From Fremontodendron californicum (lineage: Eukaryota > Streptophyta > Magnoliopsida > Malvales > Malvaceae), in the NCBI GenBank assembly GCA_030761205.1, contig JAULJL010000015.1:9553501-9617500 (forward strand): DNA of 64,000 nucleotides. Direction: 5' to 3'. The notes under the pieces are model-generated. The model had not been told where the DNA came from. It saw nothing but the letters and a program-made list of their open reading frames with translations, and ran no database searches. Numbering within the stretch: the stretch's first letter is position 1; each line of letters begins with the position of its first letter. The position numbers and the translations under genes were made by a program. Below are positions 11,262 through 22,555 of this stretch, piece by piece.

Positions 11262-12335
11262 TAAAAACTGAATCTTTAAAGATTCAATCATAAAATATAA
11301 TTACGATGTGATAAAAAGACTTTTATTGTGCATCCAAATAAGGCATATATAAAAATTGTTAAAGTATTCATCTAATTAAATATGTAACTTCCAAACTACA
11401 TGCTGATTTTCTTATCAAAACAAAATTAAATATCACAAATACCAGAAACTGTTTGTGCAATTTTTGAACAAAATATGGCTTGTGCATGAAATAATAATCT
11501 TAAATAACACTCTAAAATATCAATAAGTATTTTTTTTATGTATAAGAATATTGTTATTGTTAAAAGTCAGTGACTCAATTAGAACTTTGATCAATAAAAA
11601 ATTGATTTAATAATTAAACCTAAATAAATTAAACTCAAAGTAAGACCTAATTTGGTTATTAGTGGTCCAATTCTAAACCACGATGCTAAATATAAAGGAG
11701 TTTAATTGTTTATGGCAGAGCTTGCATGTGTTGGAGATAGGTATTGAAGAGCTCTCCAATAAATATATTAATATTATTTTCTTATAATATTTTAATTTTT
11801 TTAAAGAAAATAAAGAAGGTAAAACGTATTTTCTTCCATTCTTTTTAATCTCATAATCAAATATAAGTTTTCTTCAATTTTTCCATCAATCATAGTCCAT
11901 CTGTAGATTTGTAATCAGGCTAAAATAATAAAATAGTTCTTAAATTTTATCATTTTTTTAATTAAGTTTTATATTTTTATCACACCCAAATAAATTTTTA
12001 ATTTATAATTACATAAGTTTTAATTTTTAATTTAAAATTTAAAATTTTAATTTGTACATAAATTACTTTTTTATTATTTAAAAAATAAATTTTTTTATTT
12101 GGAATAAGGGAGGGTACGTACAATTAGTCAATTGTTTTGATGTATAAATGTTACATCTTATTAAATGCATTTCCATATGAAAAAGACAACAAATATTAGA
12201 TTCGGATTTATCTGTCTGGTCAAGATAATTCAATGTGATAATAATATGGAGATAATGGTATAATATATATATATATATATATATGTGAAAATTTATTTCA
12301 TTTACTATTAGTAAAAAATTATTTCATTTTTTTTT
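11262..12335. repeat. Paralogous block X1, left part
   Basis: Non-coding, AT-rich DNA that aligns with block X2 (42424-44590) in the same orientation. Shared runs include ATTACGATGTGA, ATATGGCTTGTG, GGTCCAATTC near 11664, and TACGTACAATTAGTCAATTG near 12116. X1 is the empty-site allele for the MITE at 42539-42814 (junction near 11370) and lacks the Helitron-like insertion of X2. A (TA)n microsatellite lies at 12261-12284. No gene is seen. Confidence 0.8.
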
Positions 12336-12337
12336 TT

Positions 12338-12516
12338 AAGAAGTCAATTCTATTCTTCAATCCAAACACCACAACTACACAGAAGGATTAACTTCATAAC
12401 TTGTTTGGCATCCATGTTGCAACAAATCCGGAAAAGTATTTGGGTCTGCCAACAATGGTTGGGAGGGAAAGAAAAGGGCTTTCAAGGAGGTCATAAACAA
12501 GGTGCACACAAAAATT
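12338..12516 (+). pseudogene. LINE2, left fragment of RT
   Basis: A degraded piece of the same L1-like family as LINE1: KKSILFF, then LFGIHVATNPEKYLGLPTMV, then a frame break. It is cut at 12516 by Copia 2 and resumes at 28973. Joining the two across the AAATT target duplication restores the frame through NRRFLSFGGKEIFIKAVLQ. Confidence 0.82.
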
Positions 12517-13137
12517 TGTTAGAAAAATAACAGATATAAAATATTTAAATGCTGACTTTGAGGAGTGAGAAACACTTTCCTTAAGGCTTTATAATGCCTC
12601 CAGGATATAACAAAGTCATAAACGTTCCAAGCAGAATAGTGAAAATGGCAGAATAGAAAAATCTCTTTTATAGACAGTGTAAAGTTACATTTGTTAGTAA
12701 GTTACCTGTTGGCATAAGTTATGTTTTTAAACAACAAATGGCTGTTGGCTTAGGTTGTGTTCTTACACAACAACTGTTTAAGTGTTATGTCTTTACATAA
12801 CAGCATTGTTAAGAAACACAACCATTCAATACAACTGACTTTTAATATAATTTTTTCGGTTTAATTAATAAATTAATTTATTTCGAAAATCAAAAAATAA
12901 AACAAAAAATCAGTTATATTAACAATTTTAAGCCCAAGTGCCCCAAGTGCTCATCTTTGACATTAAATAACTAGTAGCCCACTAAGTAAGCCTACTAGGT
13001 GAGCCCACTACCACCTTGGGCTTGTGGCACTTAGTGCAATTGTCTAAGCTAAGAAGAATAACTTATTATATATTCTTTTCTCTTGACTTTTCTAAGTGAT
13101 ATGGGATAGTATCCATCAACATTGCAAACTACTAACA
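12517..13137 (-). repeat. Copia 2 3' LTR (left)
   Basis: A 621-bp LTR, the 3' LTR relative to the minus-strand coding direction. The purine tract, read on the minus strand as CTAATGGGGGAT, abuts it at 13138-13149. It lacks the 10-base repeat seen in the other LTR. Confidence 0.92.
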
Positions 13138-13149
13138 ATCCCCCATTAG
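13138..13149 (-). other. Copia 2 polypurine tract
   Basis: On the minus strand CTAATGGGGGAT immediately precedes the left-hand (3') LTR, as expected for a purine primer. Confidence 0.75.
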
Positions 13150-13675
13150 TTTGGAATGTTGGTAATTTGATTTAGTAGCCTTTCACACAAATAAATATTA
13201 TGCATACAAGAAGGTATCTCTCGATTTGAACCATCAATTAGCGAATGTATCCTAGAATTTTAATGAAGTTGTTGGTGTCCGCAGATTGAACCACAACTCC
13301 TTGTATTAAAAATAAAGATACAACACACATAATATTTATTCATATTTCTGTCAGAAGTTTTTCACCTTTAGCACTAAATGGCCATGTGCTTATCCTGTTC
13401 TTAATAAACATTTACAAGAGAACCCTTAACTCTTCTTGTTGAAGCGGCACCACTTCTTATGTTTATATAGGTAGAGTTCCTTTAATATCCGCATTGCTTC
13501 GGACATTTAAACAATAGATATTGAACTCCATTAAGAGTATTAAAGCTCATCCTCTATACGCAATGGACCGCACTAGTCTTCATAAAATTTTTCTTTGGAA
13601 TAAGTTTTTACTAGTGCATCACAGACACATAACAATAACTTGTCTTTACCCTTTGAACTTTATAATTAGAGGTTA

Positions 13676-16326
13676 CTAATTAAAAGTTGGGTTCTCATTA
13701 TCGGTGTCTAATATTAAGGGTTTTAAACCCATTCCTTTTGTAGTACTACTTACCAAATCCTTTGGTAATCCTTTAGTTAAGGGATCTGCCAAATTACGGG
13801 CAGATTTCACATATGTTATGGTAATTACCCCATTAGAGATCAGTTCTTTAATATAATCATGTCTTATGCTAATATGTCTAGATTTTCCATTATATATATC
13901 ATTATATGCTCTAGACATTGTAGCTACACTATCGCAATACAGGGAAATGGCTGGCATTGGTTGTGGCCACAACTCTATATCCAGTAACATATTTCTTAGC
14001 CATTCCGCTTCCTTGCCCGCAGTAGCTAAAGCTATAAATTCAGATTCCATGGTTGAATGAGAGATGCAAGTTTGTTTTTTAGATGCCCAACTAATAGCAC
14101 CTCCTCCTAGTGTAAATATCCAACCTGATGTGGATTTATTATCATTTGCACTAGTTATCCAACTTGCAACAAAATAACCTTCCAACACTGCAGGGTAATC
14201 TGAATAATATAAGCTAAAACTTTTAGTTCTATTAAGATATCCAAGAACTCTTCCAATGGCTTTCCAATGAATTGTACTAGGTTTACTTGTATATCTTGAC
14301 AATTTGCAAACTGCAAATGCTATATCCGGCCTAGTACAATGCATGGCATACATTAAACTTCCAATAGCACTAGCATATTCAAGTTGTGTAATTACTTGAT
14401 CATGATTCTCAATCAGCTTCATGCTTGAGTCATATGGAGTATTAAAGTCTTTTATATTGAGATATTTAAAATTTTGCAACCAATTTCTCAATATAATGAC
14501 TTTGGTTAAGAACATAACCATTACTATGCTTCTTAACTTTAATACCCAAGATTGTATCAACCTCATTTAAGTCTTTCATCTTAAAAACAGAGGTTAGATA
14601 ACTCTTTGTCTCATTTATGCCAACCATATTATTGCTAAAAATAAGCATATCATCGATATAGAGACATATTATTACTCCATATTCTTTGGTGAATTTTGAG
14701 TAAATGCACTTATCAGCCCCATTATGTCTGAAACCATTTGATAATATGGTTGAGTCAAATTTCTCATGCCATTACTTAGGGGCTTGCTTTAGTCCGTATA
14801 GTGACTTAATTAATTTACAAACTTTTTTCTCATTTTCGGGAAGTATAAAACCTTCTGGTTGTTCCATATATACTTCTTCCTTTAAGTCACCATTTAGAAA
14901 GGCTGTTTTAATATCCATTTGATGTACATGTAACTTGAAAATTGAAGCTAGAGCCATAAGAGCTCTAATGGATGTAATTCTCGCTACCGGAGCATATGTA
15001 TCGAAATAGTCTATGCCTTCCTTTTGCTTGAAACCCTTAGCAACTAGTCTTGCCTTAAAGGTTTGTATTGAACCATTAGAATTGTACTTTTTTCTAAACA
15101 CCCATTTACATCCAATAGGTTTTGAACCTATAGGTAAATCAACTAAGACCCATGTATTGTTGGACATTATTGAGTCCATTTCATCATTTACAGCTTCTTT
15201 CCAGAAAGCTGCATCTCTTGAAGTCATTGCTTCAATATAAGTCTTAGGATCTTCTTCTACATTTAGAAGCATTGGTGTTTTATTCAGTACTTTGGTTCTA
15301 TTTCCTTCAACTAGGAAAATTATTGAATCTGGAGAAACAAAAATCAGAATGTAAAGATTGTTATTTTCTCATTCTTTGACTTCTTCTTAACTCAATTGGA
15401 TCTTTATTATCTTTTCTTTTCTCACCAATTATAGGAGCCAAGCTTGTTTGTTTCTCATTTTCCTTTTCATAATCAATAGTATTAAAAATAAATTTGTTTT
15501 AAAAAAATTCAACATGTATAGATTCAACAATAACATTGGAACTTAAATCAAGTAATCTATATGCTTTTGAATTTTTCGCATAACCAACAAATATACTTTT
15601 AATATCTCTAGGACCTAATTTTGTTTTATGAGGTTCAGGTACTTTATAAAAAGCTACACACCCCCATACTTTAAAGTAATTTAAACTTGGTTTTCTGCGA
15701 TTGTTCCATAATTCATATGGTGAAACACGTAACTTTTTCAATGGAACTCTATTAGTAATATGACATGCTGTTAATAAAGCATCTCCCCATAGATTATGAG
15801 ATAGCTTAGCCTTTAACAACATGCTATTGACCATATTTACTAATGTTCTATTTTTCCTTTCGGCTAAACCATTATGTTGGGGTGCATATGGTGCGGTTCT
15901 TTGATGAATTATTCCATTTTCTTCATAGAACAAAGAAAACAAATCTGGAAAATATTCACCACCTCTATCACTTCGAAGAATTTTAATATTCTTTTCCTTT
16001 TGATTTTCAACCATTGATTTGAATTCTTTGAATTTCTCAAATGCTTCATCCTTTGTTTTAAGTAAGAAGACATAAGTGAAACGAGAATAATCATCAATAA
16101 AAGTTATAAAATACCTTTTCCCTCCTCTTGTTAACAAACCATTTAATTCACAAATATCAGAATGAATAAGTTCTAATAATTTTGAATTTCTTTCAACTTT
16201 TGGAAAAGGTTTCTTAGTCATTTTTGCTTCCACACATATTTCACATTTATCCTTATTGTCCTTTTGATAAGAAATGTAACCATGCTTAGACATATAATTT
16301 AAAGATTCATAATTTAAATAACCTAG
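13676..16326 (-). pseudogene. Copia 2 pol: integrase, RT and RNase H, broken
   Basis: Reading down from the Gypsy junction at 16326: integrase (LGYLNYESLNYM, CEICVEAKMTKKPF, LIHSDICE, LRSDRGGEYF, APQHNGLAERKNRTLVNM) to about 15499. A damaged spacer with frameshifts follows at 15273-15498. Then reverse transcriptase at 14772-15272 (NTWVLVDLPIGSKPIGCKWV, AFLNGDLKEEVYMEQPEGF, SLYGLKQAPK) with a stop just after. Next LYIDDMLIFSNN near 14650, and RNase H at 13676-14566 (GGAISWASKKQTCISHSTM, SLYCDSVATM). Several stops and shifts make it non-functional. The copy is clearly Copia. I do not assign a lineage with certainty. Confidence 0.9.
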
Positions 16327-16331
16327 CCTAG

Positions 16332-19092
16332 TGTCACACCCCAAATTCAGGGCATGTGACCGGCTAGAGACAAGGTATGCCCCTGCCTCCGAAGCCTGTC
16401 TATACTCATCAAACCAAATTAAAGAAAATTTTGGCATGATCTCGCCCTACATGGGCGTTTACCGTTCAATCATCAACATTCACAATATAATAATTCATCA
16501 ACACATGACATCTCGGTTTGGACGCCTCCGATAGGGAGTAACCGAAATGCCCCGCAGCAGACTCAACCTTTATGACATCTTATATACAAACATATATTTA
16601 TACTATATCATAACAAAATAAACATCACCATGTCATACCAGGCCTCTAAGACTGTTATACATCATACATCAATTAATTACATCCGCTTATAAATATACAG
16701 AACATATTCAACATACACAAAATACAAAGGACCCATGATACCCTAGTGACTGCAAAATGTACCCAACCATCGCCACAGCTTACCACGTCTTGGGTCAATT
16801 CGCTCACCAAAAGTATGTGAGCAGCTAGCTATCCGGAATATGGGAAGAGCTGGGTCTGTTAGAATCTGAAAAGAAATTAAAAATAAACAAAGTGAGTCGA
16901 AAAACTCAGTGAGCATAAGGTAACTAGGATGAGTACTTGGAAATTTCGTACTTCCTTTCTTTACCATTAAAGTATAAACATGACATATCAAGTATGACTA
17001 ATTAACCGAAAAGTAATATTTAAAAATTATTCCGGGACTTATAAAAATTATTTGTCCCATATGAAATCTTCTATACTGAGTGTTGAATATAAATAAGCTA
17101 TTGGCTAGCCTAACTTGATAGCCAAAAATATTTAGCAATCGATTTTACGTGTATACCTTCACAATTATAAATGAAGAATTTCTCATGTCTACATTATCAA
17201 AATATCCCGGACTTATACTAGTCCGTAATATCTGTTATTCTGGACTATTTTGCCCGTACAACAATAGCATCCCGGACTTCACCTTGTCCGTACAATATTA
17301 GCATCCCGGACATCACCCTGTCCGTACAATATTAGCATCCCGGACTTCACCCTGTCCGTACAATATTAGCATCCCGGACATCACCCTGTCCGTACAATAT
17401 TAGCATCCCGGACATCACCTTGTCCGTATAAAATAGCATCCCGGACATCACCTTGTCCGTATAAAATAGCATCCCGGACATCACCTTGTCCGTATAAAAT
17501 AGCATCCCGGACATCACCCTGTCCGTACAATAATAGTATGATATATTAATTCTCTAATTTCATGGAGTAATATATATATATTTATATATATATATATATA
17601 TACTATGCTAGGAAACAATCTCTACACTAATATATTTCTACTTATGTTTCTCAAAGCATTACAATTAGCTAACATTCATTATTATTCAACTCCACAACAC
17701 TTACCTCGTGTAACCATACTAACACCACACTTACGCCTTTGATCCGCGTAAGGTTCGAAACTTACCATTTTTGTAATCCGAGCAATCTTTCGTGTTTCAA
17801 TTTCCATATCAGTCAACATTGCATATAAAACAATAACTACTTCCTAGATTAACCTAAATACTCACTGTGTTATTTCGAGTATTAAAGCGACACTTTCGTT
17901 ACTCTGTCGCGATCCCAGGCGAACTCCACGATATGGGTACCTATGACATCGTCAGGATATTCTGTAAGTATTTTACAACTACGGGACACTCAAATTCCCA
18001 TTATTTATAATAGTTAGCTACTATCCAAAAAATTTCAGCTTAAGAATTTTTTTACAAATAAATTCCTACACTTAGCTCGAGTCAAAATTCGGAGCAACAA
18101 TCAACTGAAAAGTTGCTCACACAATAACAATGAAGCTAACGGTGGCCTCGGACAACCAAGGTAGGTGGCAGCACCACCTCATGGGCAAGCTAGGGTTTTA
18201 ACCAAGCTTGTTTTAGCCTCTAAATTTGATTCAAAGCTATCCGATACTAATTTACGGTTTAAAGAGGTGGAGGAACACCTCCCATAACGAAAAAAGTGGC
18301 GGCAACATGGTGATTCATCACTACCAATTTTCAGCCAAAATGATTTCTCATAGATAGAGACAAATTCTTCAAAATCTAATATCAAAATCAAGCTTAGAAT
18401 ATGAAATTACCTATAGGTTAGTGGAATCCTTGCAATACTTGGTGATTTCCCTTGAAATTTGGAGGAGAGAGAAAGCTTTAGCAAGCTTTAATGGTGTTTT
18501 TGGGGAGAAAATGCCTTACGGCATGAAAAAAAGGAAGAAGACGTTGTGTCTTCATATTAGGGCTGATATCTTATGGGAAATTATCCCATGTTTCTCATCT
18601 TGCCTAAGCTTGGTCAAAAAAAGTTGACCAACTTTGACTCTTTTTTTTTTTTTTTTTTTAATGCCAAATATTAGATCCAAATGTCATATTAACATATTAT
18701 ATAGTCAAAAAGCCCATTTATACCATTTCTCGGACTAAAAATGAAAAGGGGTGTAAAATGACCAAAATACCCCTAATGCATATTTTTTTTTAATTTGATG
18801 CCGATTGTTGCTCTGATAATAGGTATGGATTCTATATAGTATTTTCTCATCATATCCACTCAATTTAGCATATTATATGGAATTTTGCCCTTCCCGATTT
18901 TAGTCTGAATTTTAAACTATTTTAGGGTCAGATCGTTTAACCACCTGATTTAACCTCCAATTCTATAACCTATCATACAACATGTATACCACATGATAGT
19001 CCGTCCTTCCTAGTGGATTTTACATGTGTAGTTCCGAACCATTAGAGTGTTATAGGAGACCCGAGTCATCTCTGGCTTACGAGGGTCTCACA
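16332..19092 (-). repeat. Gypsy 3' LTR (left)
   Basis: The 2,761-bp LTR has TGTCACACCCC...GGGTCTCACA ends. It contains an eight-unit tandem array at 17265-17531 and a long T run at about 18642-18659. It appears to have no coding content. It is matched almost base for base by 24183-26943. Confidence 0.95.
17265..17531. repeat. 33/34-bp tandem array in Gypsy LTR (left copy)
   Basis: Eight direct units of TAGCATCCCGGACATCACC followed by YTGTCCGTACAATAT or YTGTCCGTATAAAA (units of 34 or 33 bases). A diverged half-unit precedes them near 17208. The identical array is at 25116-25382 in the other LTR. Each unit pairs CCGGACA with TGTCCG, so each can form a small hairpin. Confidence 0.9.
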
Positions 19093-19107
19093 TTTCTCCC
19101 CCCTTAA
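19093..19107 (-). other. Gypsy polypurine tract
   Basis: On the minus strand TTAAGGGGGGAGAAA lies directly against the left-hand (3') LTR. Confidence 0.8.
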
Positions 19108-19156
19108 TAAAATTCGTCCTCGAATTTTACATAAAATTAATCTATAAAGAATTACC

Positions 19157-22100
19157 TCATGTTTGAAATAACTGGGGGTACTGCTGTCTCATCTCATCCT
19201 CGAGTTCCCATGTAGCCTCCTGTGTATTGTGATACTGCCACAAAACTTTAACTGTAGGAACTTCCTTGGACCGCATCTTTCGCACTTGACGATCTACAAT
19301 GGTTACGGGTTCTTCAATATATGCTAACTGGGAGTCTATCTGTGTTGCCTGTGGCTGTAAAACATGTGAATCGTCTGAAATGTATTTTCGCAACATAGAC
19401 ACATGGAATACAGGGTGTACAAAGCTCAAGTCTGGAGGCAATGCTAACTCATATGCTACCGCACCTTTACGGCTCAATATCTGGAATGGTCCAATGTACC
19501 TTGGACTCAACTTACCTCGTCTCCCAAATCTCATAACCCCTTTGAAAGGTGAAACTTTTAGGAACACATAATCTCCAACATCAAACTCTAACTCACGTCT
19601 TCGGTTATCAGCATAGGCCTTTTGCCGATTTTGGGCAGCCATCAACTTCTCTCTTATTATTCCAACCTTTTGCACTGCATCTTGCACAATATCTGGACCA
19701 AGTAGCCGATACTCGCCTGCCTCAAACCAACCAACAGGTGATCTACACTTCCGACCATATAGTGCCTCAAATGGTGCCATCTGTATACTGCTGTGATAAC
19801 TGTTGTTATAAGCAAACTCAATCAAAGGTAAATGATCATCCCAAGTCCCTCCAAAATCTAATACACAGGCCCACAACATATCCTCAAGGGTCTGTATAGT
19901 CCTCTCCGATTGTCCATCTGTCTGGGGGTGAAAAGCAGTGCTAAACCGCAATTGCGTACCGAGGGCCTCCTGGAATGATTTCCAAAATCTCGCTGTAAAC
20001 TGCGAACCTCTGTCGGATATAATCGATAATGGTACACCATGTAAAGGCACAATTCGATCCAAATAAAGCTTAGCATACTTATTAGCTGGATAAATAGTTT
20101 TCACTGGAATAAAATGTGCCGACTTAGTCAATCTGTCGACAATCACCCAAATCGAATTATATCCTGCCTTAGTTCTAGGCAAAGCAATTACTAAATCCAT
20201 GGTAACATGATCCCATTTCCACTCTGGCACTTCAAGACTCTGCAATAGACCAGCTGGTCTCAAATGTTCAGCCTTTACTTGCTGACATATTAGGCATTTA
20301 GCCACATAATCTGCTACATCACGTTTCATGCCTTGCCACCAGTAGAATTGCTTAAGATCACGGTACATCTTGGTAGCACCAGGATGCATCGTATATGATG
20401 AATTATGTGCTGCATCAAGGATCTTACCTCGAATTCCCTCTATCTCAGGAACTACTAATCGACTATGGAAACGGAGACTTCCCTCTTCATCTACTTGAAA
20501 TCCATCATCTTTACCCTGTTTCACACTAGTTATAGTCTCAGTACAAAAAGCATCGACATGCTGCCTTGCTTTAACTTCCTCTACTAAGGATGATCTAACC
20601 TGTACATGTGCAATAAGTGCACCAGTCCCGATAAAACTCAAGGTAACACCTCTTCCCAAACAATCCTGAATAGCCTTAGCCAACGGTCTCTTCTCTAGGG
20701 ACAAGTGAGCCATGCTTCCCATAGATTTACGGCTCAAAGCGTCTGCAACCACGTTGGCTTTGCCTGGATGATAAAGGATAGTGCAATCGTAATCCTTGAG
20801 TAACTCCAACCACCGCCTCTGTCTTAAATTTAACTCCCGTTGATCAAAAATATATTTTAAACTCTTGTGATCGGTGTATATCTCACATGATTGGCCATAT
20901 AGGTAATGTCGCCATATCTTTAATGCAAAGATAATGGCTGCTAACTCTAAATCATGTGTAGGATAATTCTGCTCATGTTTCTTCAACTGCCTTGAGGCAT
21001 ATGCTATAACCTTGCCACCCTGCATTAATACACATCCCAATCCAACCCTAGATGCATCACAATATACAACATATCCACCGGATCCCGTGGGTAATGTCAA
21101 AACTGGAGCAGTAGTCAAACGTTCCTTGAGCTCTAGAAAGCTCCTCTCACATTCGTTTGACCACTCAAACTTGACATCCTTCTGGGTAAGTCTAGTCAAT
21201 GGAGCTGCCAATCTTGAAAAATTCTCAACAAACCTCCTGTAATACCCTGCCAGCCCCAAGAAACTCCGAATCTCAGTAACGGTGGTAGGCCTTTTCCAAT
21301 CACGTACTGCCTCCACCTTTTTAGGGTCCACACTAATACCTTCCTTGGATACAATATGTCCAAGAAATCCTACACTACTCAACCAGAACTCGCACTTTGA
21401 AAACTTAGCATATAACTGTTGTGTTCTCAAGGTCTCAAGTACCACCCTAAGATGCTGGCTGTGATCATCCTCAGTCCGTGAATACACCAAAATATCATCA
21501 ATAAATACTATCACGAAGTGATCTAAATAGGGTTTAAACACCCTGTTCATTAGATCCATAAAAGCTGCAGGAGCGTTAGTCAGTCCAAAAGACATTACAA
21601 GAAACTCATAGTGCCCATAACGCGTGCGAAAAGCAGTCTTAGGCACATCTTCCCTCCGAATACGGAGCTGATGATAACCTGATCGAAGATCAATCTTAGA
21701 AAAACAACTAGCTCCCTGCAACTGATCAAACAAATCATCAATCCTCGGTAGTGGGTACTTATTTTTAATAGTCATTTTATTAAGTTGCCTATAGTCAATA
21801 CATAGCCGCAGGGATCCATCCTTTTTCTTAACAAACAATACCGGAGCACCCCAGGGTGAAGTACTTGGGCGTATGAATCCCTTGTCCAACAAATCCTGAA
21901 GTTGTACCTTCAATTCCCTCAGTTCAAGGGGAGCCATACGGTAAGGGGAAATTGAAATAGGCTGGGTTCCTGGCAACACATCAATACAGAACTCAATCTC
22001 TCGTTCAGGAGGCAGTCCCGGTAACTCCTCTGGAAATACATCTGGAAACTCAGATACTACTGGTATCTTATCCAAATCCGAAACCTTGCCTTCAATATCG

Positions 22101-22555
22101 CACACATAGGCTAAATAGCCTTGACAGCCACTGTTTAACAACTTCTCAGCTTTTAAGACCGATATCATTCTTGTTGTATTCATACTTCGATCTCCCTGAT
22201 ATTTTAAAACTAATTTTCCTGGTATCTGGAAGGTAATAACCTTCTCGAAACAATCTAACACAGCATAATTGGCAGCTAGCCAATCCATGCCCAATATCAC
22301 ATCAAATTCTAGTATATCTAGTATCACTAGATCGGCTATGAACACCTCCCCACCAATCTCAATATCACACCCTTTCAAAACTTGACTAACTACATACTCT
22401 ACCCCGACAGGTGTTGAAACTAGCAAAGGTTCATTTAAATCACTAACATCTCTGAGCAAAATATCCACAAATCGAGGGCAAATAAATGAATGGGTGGCAC
22501 CCGGATCAAATAAAGCATGTGCAGGCTGTAAACAAACCATAATAATACCTGTCAC
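19157..22555 (-). CDS. Gypsy pol polyprotein (PR-RT-RNaseH-INT-chromodomain)
   Basis: An uninterrupted frame of 1,132 codons. Protease: HALFDPGATHSF near residue 15, with DPGA where DSGA is commoner. Reverse transcriptase: PYRMAPLELRELKVQLQDLL, LRLCIDYRQLNKMT, and FIDDILVYS at about 352. RNase H: VVYCDASRVGLGCVLMQ near 495. Integrase: an HHCC finger around 715-750 (CLICQQVKAEH) and the catalytic triad in MDLVIALPR, IISDRGSQF and HPQTDGQSERTIQ. The C terminus, VDRQVRKMRSKEVPTVKVLW and ATWELEDEM, is a chromodomain-like tail that may guide integration. The frame overlaps the end of gag in the -1 register, so it is probably made by frameshifting. The listed start (GTG at 22555) is only the frame boundary. 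Confidence 0.93.
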   Translation of the reverse strand: MTGIIMVCLQPAHALFDPGATHSFICPRFVDILLRDVSDLNEPLLVSTPVGVEYVVSQVLKGCDIEIGGEVFIADLVILDILEFDVILGMDWLAANYAVLDCFEKVITFQIPGKLVLKYQGDRSMNTTRMISVLKAEKLLNSGCQGYLAYVCDIEGKVSDLDKIPVVSEFPDVFPEELPGLPPEREIEFCIDVLPGTQPISISPYRMAPLELRELKVQLQDLLDKGFIRPSTSPWGAPVLFVKKKDGSLRLCIDYRQLNKMTIKNKYPLPRIDDLFDQLQGASCFSKIDLRSGYHQLRIRREDVPKTAFRTRYGHYEFLVMSFGLTNAPAAFMDLMNRVFKPYLDHFVIVFIDDILVYSRTEDDHSQHLRVVLETLRTQQLYAKFSKCEFWLSSVGFLGHIVSKEGISVDPKKVEAVRDWKRPTTVTEIRSFLGLAGYYRRFVENFSRLAAPLTRLTQKDVKFEWSNECERSFLELKERLTTAPVLTLPTGSGGYVVYCDASRVGLGCVLMQGGKVIAYASRQLKKHEQNYPTHDLELAAIIFALKIWRHYLYGQSCEIYTDHKSLKYIFDQRELNLRQRRWLELLKDYDCTILYHPGKANVVADALSRKSMGSMAHLSLEKRPLAKAIQDCLGRGVTLSFIGTGALIAHVQVRSSLVEEVKARQHVDAFCTETITSVKQGKDDGFQVDEEGSLRFHSRLVVPEIEGIRGKILDAAHNSSYTMHPGATKMYRDLKQFYWWQGMKRDVADYVAKCLICQQVKAEHLRPAGLLQSLEVPEWKWDHVTMDLVIALPRTKAGYNSIWVIVDRLTKSAHFIPVKTIYPANKYAKLYLDRIVPLHGVPLSIISDRGSQFTARFWKSFQEALGTQLRFSTAFHPQTDGQSERTIQTLEDMLWACVLDFGGTWDDHLPLIEFAYNNSYHSSIQMAPFEALYGRKCRSPVGWFEAGEYRLLGPDIVQDAVQKVGIIREKLMAAQNRQKAYADNRRRELEFDVGDYVFLKVSPFKGVMRFGRRGKLSPRYIGPFQILSRKGAVAYELALPPDLSFVHPVFHVSMLRKYISDDSHVLQPQATQIDSQLAYIEEPVTIVDRQVRKMRSKEVPTVKVLWQYHNTQEATWELEDEMRQQYPQLFQT

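Noticed and set aside
17265..17531. CRISPR-like regular array
   Set aside because: Units are contiguous direct repeats with no unique spacers, and they lie in both LTRs of a plant Gypsy element.
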